Assembly (NCBI GenBank): GCA_036568605.1
Contig: DATCSE010000570.1
Location: 1 to 19,098, forward strand
DNA length: 19,098 bases
Source of the DNA: DATCSE01 sp036568605
GTDB taxonomy: Bacteria; Pseudomonadota; Gammaproteobacteria; Burkholderiales; Burkholderiaceae_C
Direction of reading: 5' to 3'
In this document: piece by piece, positions 15,222 to 19,098 of the stretch
Layout: each line of letters begins with the position of its first letter
Position numbering within the stretch: the first letter of the stretch is position 1
The notes under the pieces: model-generated
Told to the model about the DNA's origin: nothing
Seen by the model: the letters and a program-made list of their open reading frames with translations, nothing else
The model's database searches: none
Made by a program: the position numbers and the translations under genes

Positions 15222-16013
15222 TCATTCGAGGACTCCGTGGATGAATCGTTGGGTGGCGGCGATCAGCGCGTCGGGCTGATCGCGGTGCGGAGAGTGCCCG
15301 CATTTGGCGATCGCGAGCAAGCGGGTTTTCGGTAGGGACCGCCCGATCGCGCGGATCTGCGAGAGTGTGCCGTACTCGTCGTCCTCGCCCTGCACCGCGA
15401 GCACCGGGCAGCGGATCGTCGCGATGTCGGCTTCGATGTTCCAGGTCCGGAACGCGCTCGACAGCCACACGTCGTTCCAGCCGCGGAACGCCGAGTCCGG
15501 ATCGTCGTGATAGCGCGCGAGACGCTCGCGCAGGTCCGTCGTCGCATAGGCCTCGCGCGCCTTTTCGATGCTCGCGATCGAAATGTCTTCGACGAACAGG
15601 TGCGGCGCGACCGCGACCACCGCGGTCGTCTCGAAGCGCGCGGCGTGCAGCAGCGCGATCGAGCCGCCGTCGCTGTGGCCGAAGAGGACCGGGCGTTCGA
15701 TCTGCAGCGCCGCGAGCAGCGCCGGCAGCACCTCGTGCGCCTGGCGGTGCATGAAGTCCGGGGCCCAGCGCTCGCCGGGCGGCTTGGGCGTCGAGCGGCC
15801 GTAGCCGTAGCGCGAGTAGACCAGGCCGCGCAGGCCCAGGGCATCGCACAGGCGCGCCGGAAAGTCCTTCCACATCGCGACCGAGCCCAGGCCCTCGTGC
15901 AGAAACACGACGGTGGGCCGCGCCATGGCCGACGCGGCGCTGGCGCCGACCCAGGCGATCTCCAGCGTCAGCGGCCGTTCGCGCCAGGCGATCTCGACGA
16001 GCGCGGACGTCAC
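15222..16013 (-). CDS. Alpha/beta hydrolase of the benzoate cluster
   Basis: A 263-residue cytoplasmic alpha/beta hydrolase. The nucleophile elbow GHSDGGS places Ser114, the acid is Asp211 or Asp212 in VQGEDDEYG, and the base is His240 in KCGHSPHRD. FLHEGLGS near residues 37-44 forms the oxyanion region. The start is GTG at 16013, sharing GTGA with the stop of the ligase gene, so the two are translated together. The coupling to benzoate-CoA ligase suggests a role in the same pathway, for instance releasing CoA from dead-end thioesters or opening a lactone, but no specific reaction can be read from the sequence. An ATG at residue 30 is an alternative start but would cut off the first strand. 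Confidence 0.85.
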   Translation of the reverse strand: MTSALVEIAWRERPLTLEIAWVGASAASAMARPTVVFLHEGLGSVAMWKDFPARLCDALGLRGLVYSRYGYGRSTPKPPGERWAPDFMHRQAHEVLPALLAALQIERPVLFGHSDGGSIALLHAARFETTAVVAVAPHLFVEDISIASIEKAREAYATTDLRERLARYHDDPDSAFRGWNDVWLSSAFRTWNIEADIATIRCPVLAVQGEDDEYGTLSQIRAIGRSLPKTRLLAIAKCGHSPHRDQPDALIAATQRFIHGVLE

Positions 16014-17605
16014 CCGCGGTCCCTGCCCGCCGAGGCCTCGCGCTCGCGCAGGCGGAAGCGCTGGATCTTGCCGGTCGCAGTCTTCGGCAGTTCGGCGATG
16101 AACTCGATGAAGCGCGGGTACTTGTAGGCCGCGAGTTGCTCCTTCACGAAGGCCTTCAGCTCGTCCTCGGCGACCGACTGGCCGGGCTTGCACACGACGT
16201 AGGCCTTCGTTTTCGTCAACCCGTCGGCATCTTCCTTGCCGATCACCGCGCATTCGAGCACGGCCGGATGGCGCATCAGCGTCGCCTCGACTTCGAACGG
16301 CGAGACGTAGATGCCGCTGACCTTCAGCATGTCGTCGCTGCGCCCGGCGTAGACGTACGACCCGCGCTCGTCGACGTAGTACTTGTCGCCGGTCTTGGTC
16401 CACGCGCCCTGGAACGTCGCGCGCGACTTCTCGCGGTTGCCCCAGTACATCAGCGCCGACGTCGGCCCGCTGACGTACAGGTCGCCGATCTCGCCGTGCG
16501 GAGTCTCGGCGCCGTTCTCGTCGACCAGCCGCAGCCGGTAGCCCGGCACGACCTCGCCGGTGCTGCCGTAGCGCACCGCACCCGGCCGGTTCGACAGGAA
16601 GATGTGCAGCATCTCGGTCGAGCCCAGTCCGTCGATGATCTCGCAGCCGAAACGCTCGGTGAAGCGCTCGCCGATCTCGCGCGGCAGCGCCTCGCCGGCC
16701 GACGAGCACAGCCGCAGCTTGACCTGCGAGCGCTGCGGCAGGTCGGGCGATGCGAGCATGCCGGCATAACCGGTCGGCGCCCCGAAGAACACGGTCACGC
16801 CGTGCGCGATCCAGCGCTTGAAGATCGCGGCCGGCGTCGGCCGCTCGGCCATCAGCACGGTGGTCGCGCCGACCGAGAGCGGGAACGTCAGCGCGTTGCC
16901 CAGCCCGTACGCGAAGAACAGCTTCGCGGCCGAGAAGCCGATGTCGCCTTCGCGCAGCCCGAGCACCGGCGTGCCGTACAGCGCGGCGGTCCAGTACAGG
17001 TTCGCATGGGTGTGCACGGTGCCCTTGGGCCGGCCGGTCGAGCCGGACGAATAGAGCCAGAACGCCATGTCGTCGGCGCCGGTGTCGACGGCCCGCGCCA
17101 GCGGATCGCCGGCGAGCAGGGATGCGAATGGGCGCGTCCCGGCGGGCGCCGGCTCGCCTGCGTCGCCGCCGCTGACAAGCACCGGCACGTCGCGCCCGGC
17201 CTGGGCCAGCGCCGTCTGCACGGTCGGCCACAGCGCGCGCGACACCAGCACCGCCTGCGCGCGCGCATGGTCCAGCATGTACGCGTAGTCGTCGGCGGTC
17301 AGCAGCGTGTTGACCGGCACCGGCACGATGCCCGCGTACAGCGCGGCCAGGAACGCGATGGGGAAATCGACGCTGTCGTGCATCACCATCAGCACGCGTT
17401 CCTCGCGCCGCAGCCCCAGTGCCAGCAGCCCGGCTGCGCAGCGCCGCACGCTGTCGGCGAGTTCGGCGTAGCTGAGCCGGCGGGTATCGTCGAGGTAGGC
17501 GGTGACCGCGCCGCGCCGTTCATTCAGCGCGAGCAGGTGCGCGGCGGCGTTGAACCGCTCGGGCGGCGGCTCCGCCGGTGCGCCGGGGGCAGGGGTTTCC
17601 GACAT
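16010..17605 (-). CDS. bclA: Benzoate-CoA ligase
   Basis: A 531-residue acyl-adenylate-forming enzyme making benzoyl-CoA from benzoate, ATP and CoA (EC 6.2.1.25). The P-loop YSSGSTGRPKG is at residues 185-195. The stretch IIDGLGSTEMLHIFLSNRPG is characteristic of benzoate-CoA ligases, with GSTE as the A5 adenylate motif. GDKYYVDERGSYVYAGRSDDM holds the conserved Asp and hinge. The adenylation lysine is Lys513 in TATGKIQRF. It is the first gene of the minus-strand operon, divergent from boxR, with a 79-base intergenic region that carries a candidate BoxR site. GGAG and AAAGG lie just before the ATG. It provides the entry step for the box pathway whose boxC begins at the window edge. Confidence 0.95.
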   Translation of the reverse strand: MSETPAPGAPAEPPPERFNAAAHLLALNERRGAVTAYLDDTRRLSYAELADSVRRCAAGLLALGLRREERVLMVMHDSVDFPIAFLAALYAGIVPVPVNTLLTADDYAYMLDHARAQAVLVSRALWPTVQTALAQAGRDVPVLVSGGDAGEPAPAGTRPFASLLAGDPLARAVDTGADDMAFWLYSSGSTGRPKGTVHTHANLYWTAALYGTPVLGLREGDIGFSAAKLFFAYGLGNALTFPLSVGATTVLMAERPTPAAIFKRWIAHGVTVFFGAPTGYAGMLASPDLPQRSQVKLRLCSSAGEALPREIGERFTERFGCEIIDGLGSTEMLHIFLSNRPGAVRYGSTGEVVPGYRLRLVDENGAETPHGEIGDLYVSGPTSALMYWGNREKSRATFQGAWTKTGDKYYVDERGSYVYAGRSDDMLKVSGIYVSPFEVEATLMRHPAVLECAVIGKEDADGLTKTKAYVVCKPGQSVAEDELKAFVKEQLAAYKYPRFIEFIAELPKTATGKIQRFRLREREASAGRDRG

Positions 17606-17645
17606 GGCCTTTCTCCGCTTCGCAGAATCACTACATCACTGCGGA

Positions 17646-17660
17646 TGTAATATGTTGCAT
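17646..17660. promoter_or_regulatory. Candidate BoxR operator in the bclA-boxR divergent region
   Basis: TGTA-N6-TGCA at 17646-17659, with TATGTTGCAT (17651-17660) whose reverse complement ATGCAACATA recurs exactly before boxC at 18698-18707. The site lies between the divergent starts of bclA and boxR, where a regulator could control both. TGCA elements are known in operators of the related regulator BzdR; use here is inference. Confidence 0.5.
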
Positions 17661-17684
17661 GTTCTGGCACTATAGCGGCCGAAC

Positions 17685-18650
17685 ATGACGCCGCTGCTCC
17701 GCGCAAACCCGAAGGTGACCGACTTGGATCGTTCCGCCCGCCCCGAATCGCTGGAGGCCGCCGCGTCTGCCGTCGCGGCGGAGGCCAAGGACCCGCTGCT
17801 CGCCGCGCTCGGCGAGCGCACCCGCGCGCTGCGCGCGCGCCGCGGCATGACGCGCAAGAGCCTGGCCAAGGCGGCCGGCGTCTCGGAGCGGCATGTCGCG
17901 AATGTCGAGATGGGCGTCGGCAACGCCTCGGTGCAGTTCCTGCGCCAGCTCGCGAATGCACTGGACTGCCCGGTCGCCGAGCTGATCGGCGACGAGACCG
18001 CCAGCTCGCCCGAATGGCTGATGATCCGCGAGATCCTGCGCGGCCGCAGCGATGCCGAGCTGGCCGAGGCCCGCGCCGCGCTGGCCGCGATGTTCGGCGC
18101 GCCGGCCAGCGCGGCGGCGCGGCGCCAGCGCATCGCGCTGATCGGGCTGCGCGGCGCTGGCAAGAGCTCGCTCGGGCGAGCCTTGGCCGAGCGCCTGCGC
18201 GTGCCGTTCGTCGAGCTGAACCGGCGCATCGAGGCGCTGGCCGGCTGCACGCTCTCGGAGATCCATTCGCTGTACGGCCCGGCCGCGTACCGGCGCTACG
18301 AGCGGCGCGCGCTCGAGGAGGCGATCCAGGGCCACGCCCGCGCGGTGATCGCGACGCCCGGCGGCATCGTCTCCGACCCCGGTGCGTTCAACCTGCTGCT
18401 GGCGCACTGCCGCACCGTGTGGCTGCAGGCCACGCCCGAGGAACACATGGGCCGCGTGCTCGCGCAGGGCGACACCCGGCCGATGGCCGGGAACCGCGGC
18501 AACGTCGAGGCGATGAACGACTTGCGGCGCATTCTCGAGAGCCGCGCCGCGTTCTATTCGAAAGCCGACGCGACCTTCGACACCAGCGGCAAGAGCTTCG
18601 ACCAGGCGCTGGACGGGCTGACGCGGATGCTCGCCGCAGACTCGGGTTGA
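17685..18650 (+). CDS. boxR: BoxR, XRE-type repressor with shikimate-kinase-like domain
   Basis: A 321-residue two-domain transcriptional regulator of benzoyl-CoA metabolism. Residues about 42-102 form an XRE/Cro-type helix-turn-helix (MTRKSLAKAAGVSERHVANV). After a linker, residues about 148-315 resemble shikimate kinase, with an intact P-loop GLRGAGKSS at 154-162, a YRRYERRALEE segment and a PGG turn near 225-227. The substrate-binding DxD of real shikimate kinase is replaced by ELN in FVELNRRIE. In Azoarcus BoxR/BzdR this domain senses benzoyl-CoA and relieves repression. The gene lies between divergent bclA and boxC, as expected. ATG at 17685 is used; GTG at 17715 in frame would remove a tail of ten residues. 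Confidence 0.93.
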   Translation: MTPLLRANPKVTDLDRSARPESLEAAASAVAAEAKDPLLAALGERTRALRARRGMTRKSLAKAAGVSERHVANVEMGVGNASVQFLRQLANALDCPVAELIGDETASSPEWLMIREILRGRSDAELAEARAALAAMFGAPASAAARRQRIALIGLRGAGKSSLGRALAERLRVPFVELNRRIEALAGCTLSEIHSLYGPAAYRRYERRALEEAIQGHARAVIATPGGIVSDPGAFNLLLAHCRTVWLQATPEEHMGRVLAQGDTRPMAGNRGNVEAMNDLRRILESRAAFYSKADATFDTSGKSFDQALDGLTRMLAADSG

Positions 18651-18656
18651 CCCTGC

Positions 18657-18685
18657 TTGCGGCAAGCGAGGATGTGCAGTATATT
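18657..18685 (+). promoter_or_regulatory. boxC promoter
   Basis: TTGCGG (18657-18662) and TATATT (18680-18685) are separated by 17 bases, a good sigma-70 type pair. The -35 begins only seven bases after the boxR stop. The -10 lies within the TGCA-N6-TGCA site at 18675-18688, so a bound repressor would block the polymerase. Confidence 0.6.
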
Positions 18686-18707
18686 GCATCTGATTGAATG
18701 CAACATA
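18675..18707 (+). promoter_or_regulatory. Candidate BoxR operator before boxC
   Basis: TGCAGTATATTGCA (18675-18688) is an imperfect dyad with TGCA ends. Ten bases later a third TGCA occurs in ATGCAACATA (18698-18707), the 10-mer shared in opposite orientation with the bclA-boxR region. The block covers the -10 and the probable start site of the boxC promoter, which suits repression. Assignment to BoxR is inference from location and motif sharing. Confidence 0.5.
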
Positions 18708-18724
18708 GTTCCGCGAGGCTGCCC

Positions 18725-19098
18725 ATGACCCCTGTCGCTTCCGCCGCACCCGTCGACTACCGGACCGATCCTTCCCGCTACAAGCACTGGACGCTGCAAT
18801 TCGAGGGTCCGGTCGCGACGCTCGTGATGGCGATCGACGAGGATGGCGGCCTGCGCGAGGGCTACAAGCTCAAGCTGAACAGCTACGACCTCGGCGTCGA
18901 TATCGAGCTGAATGATGCGATCCAGCGCATCCGCTTCGAGCACCCCGAGGTCCGCACGGTGGTGATCACCAGCGGCCGCGACCGCGTGTTCTGCTCGGGC
19001 GCGAACATCTTCATGCTGGGAAAGAGCTCGCATGCCTGGAAGGTCAACTTCTGCAAGTTCACGAACGAGACGCGCAACGGCCTCGAGGACTCCAGCCG
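18725..19098 (+). CDS. boxC: Benzoyl-CoA-dihydrodiol lyase BoxC, 3' truncated by window
   Basis: The first 124 residues of BoxC, the crotonase-family enzyme (EC 4.1.2.44) that opens the ring of the 2,3-epoxybenzoyl-CoA product with release of formate. The protein begins MTPVASAAPVDYRTDPSRYK and continues with WTLQFEGPVATLVMAIDEDG, typical of BoxC. The crotonase CoA-binding/oxyanion segment VFCSGANIFMLG is present. GAGG lies about eight bases before the ATG at 18725. The frame is open to the last base of the window, so most of the gene (BoxC is usually around 550 residues) lies beyond. It has its own promoter after boxR and probably leads boxB and other box genes. Confidence 0.95.
   Translation, partial: MTPVASAAPVDYRTDPSRYKHWTLQFEGPVATLVMAIDEDGGLREGYKLKLNSYDLGVDIELNDAIQRIRFEHPEVRTVVITSGRDRVFCSGANIFMLGKSSHAWKVNFCKFTNETRNGLEDSS

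Noticed and set aside
16014..17231. Possible fusion of the alpha/beta hydrolase to an upstream 400-residue region
   Set aside because: That region is an out-of-frame shadow of benzoate-CoA ligase; GTG at 16013 overlapping the ligase stop begins the recognisable fold.
1..19098. CRISPR arrays, tRNA/rRNA genes, insertion sequences, attachment sites
   Set aside because: No regularly spaced repeats, cloverleaf-like sequences, transposase motifs or terminal inverted repeats were recognised on either strand.

Overview
The window is a GC-rich, densely coded piece of a bacterial chromosome. The box-type benzoyl-CoA genes, the BoxR regulator fused to a shikimate-kinase-like domain, the Liv-type aromatic-acid ABC transporter and the polyol genes together suggest a metabolically versatile betaproteobacterium of the Burkholderiales (Rubrivivax/Leptothrix/Methylibium-like). 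That placement is inferred from gene content and composition only. I see no tRNA, rRNA, insertion sequence, prophage or CRISPR array.

Layout. (1) 1-3.8 kb, plus strand: the end of a polyol catabolic operon, with a long-chain mannitol/D-arabinitol-type dehydrogenase (5' end outside the window), a SmoS-like short-chain sorbitol dehydrogenase, an AraC-type regulator and a PfkB-family fructokinase-like kinase, then a hairpin. (2) 3.9-6.4 kb: a small unknown protein, a YbaL/Kef-type cation:proton antiporter, and a convergent small zinc-ribbon protein. (3) 6.5-9.7 kb, minus strand: a translationally coupled set of an ABM-fold monooxygenase-like protein and two M16 metallopeptidases, one with an intact HxxEH site and one without. 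(4) 9.8-19.1 kb: a benzoate utilisation locus. On the minus strand, reading from about 17.6 kb downward, lie benzoate-CoA ligase, an alpha/beta hydrolase and the ABC transporter genes livK, livH, livM, livG and livF. A Phd/VapC-type toxin-antitoxin pair sits between livK and livH. On the plus strand are boxR and the start of boxC.

How it works together. The ABC system probably imports benzoate or a related aromatic acid. The ligase makes benzoyl-CoA, and the Box enzymes (boxC here, the rest presumably downstream) open the ring after epoxidation. BoxR, encoded divergently from the ligase gene, probably represses both directions until benzoyl-CoA accumulates. Two intergenic regions carry matching TGYA-N6-TGCA sites and a shared 10-mer, a good candidate for its operator. 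The boxC copy overlaps the -10 of a recognisable promoter.

The least ordinary points are the toxin-antitoxin pair inside the transporter operon, the mutually exclusive RNA pairings around the livK ribosome binding site, the BoxR operator candidates, and the ABM/M16/M16 coupling. I did not find a clearly new multi-gene system.
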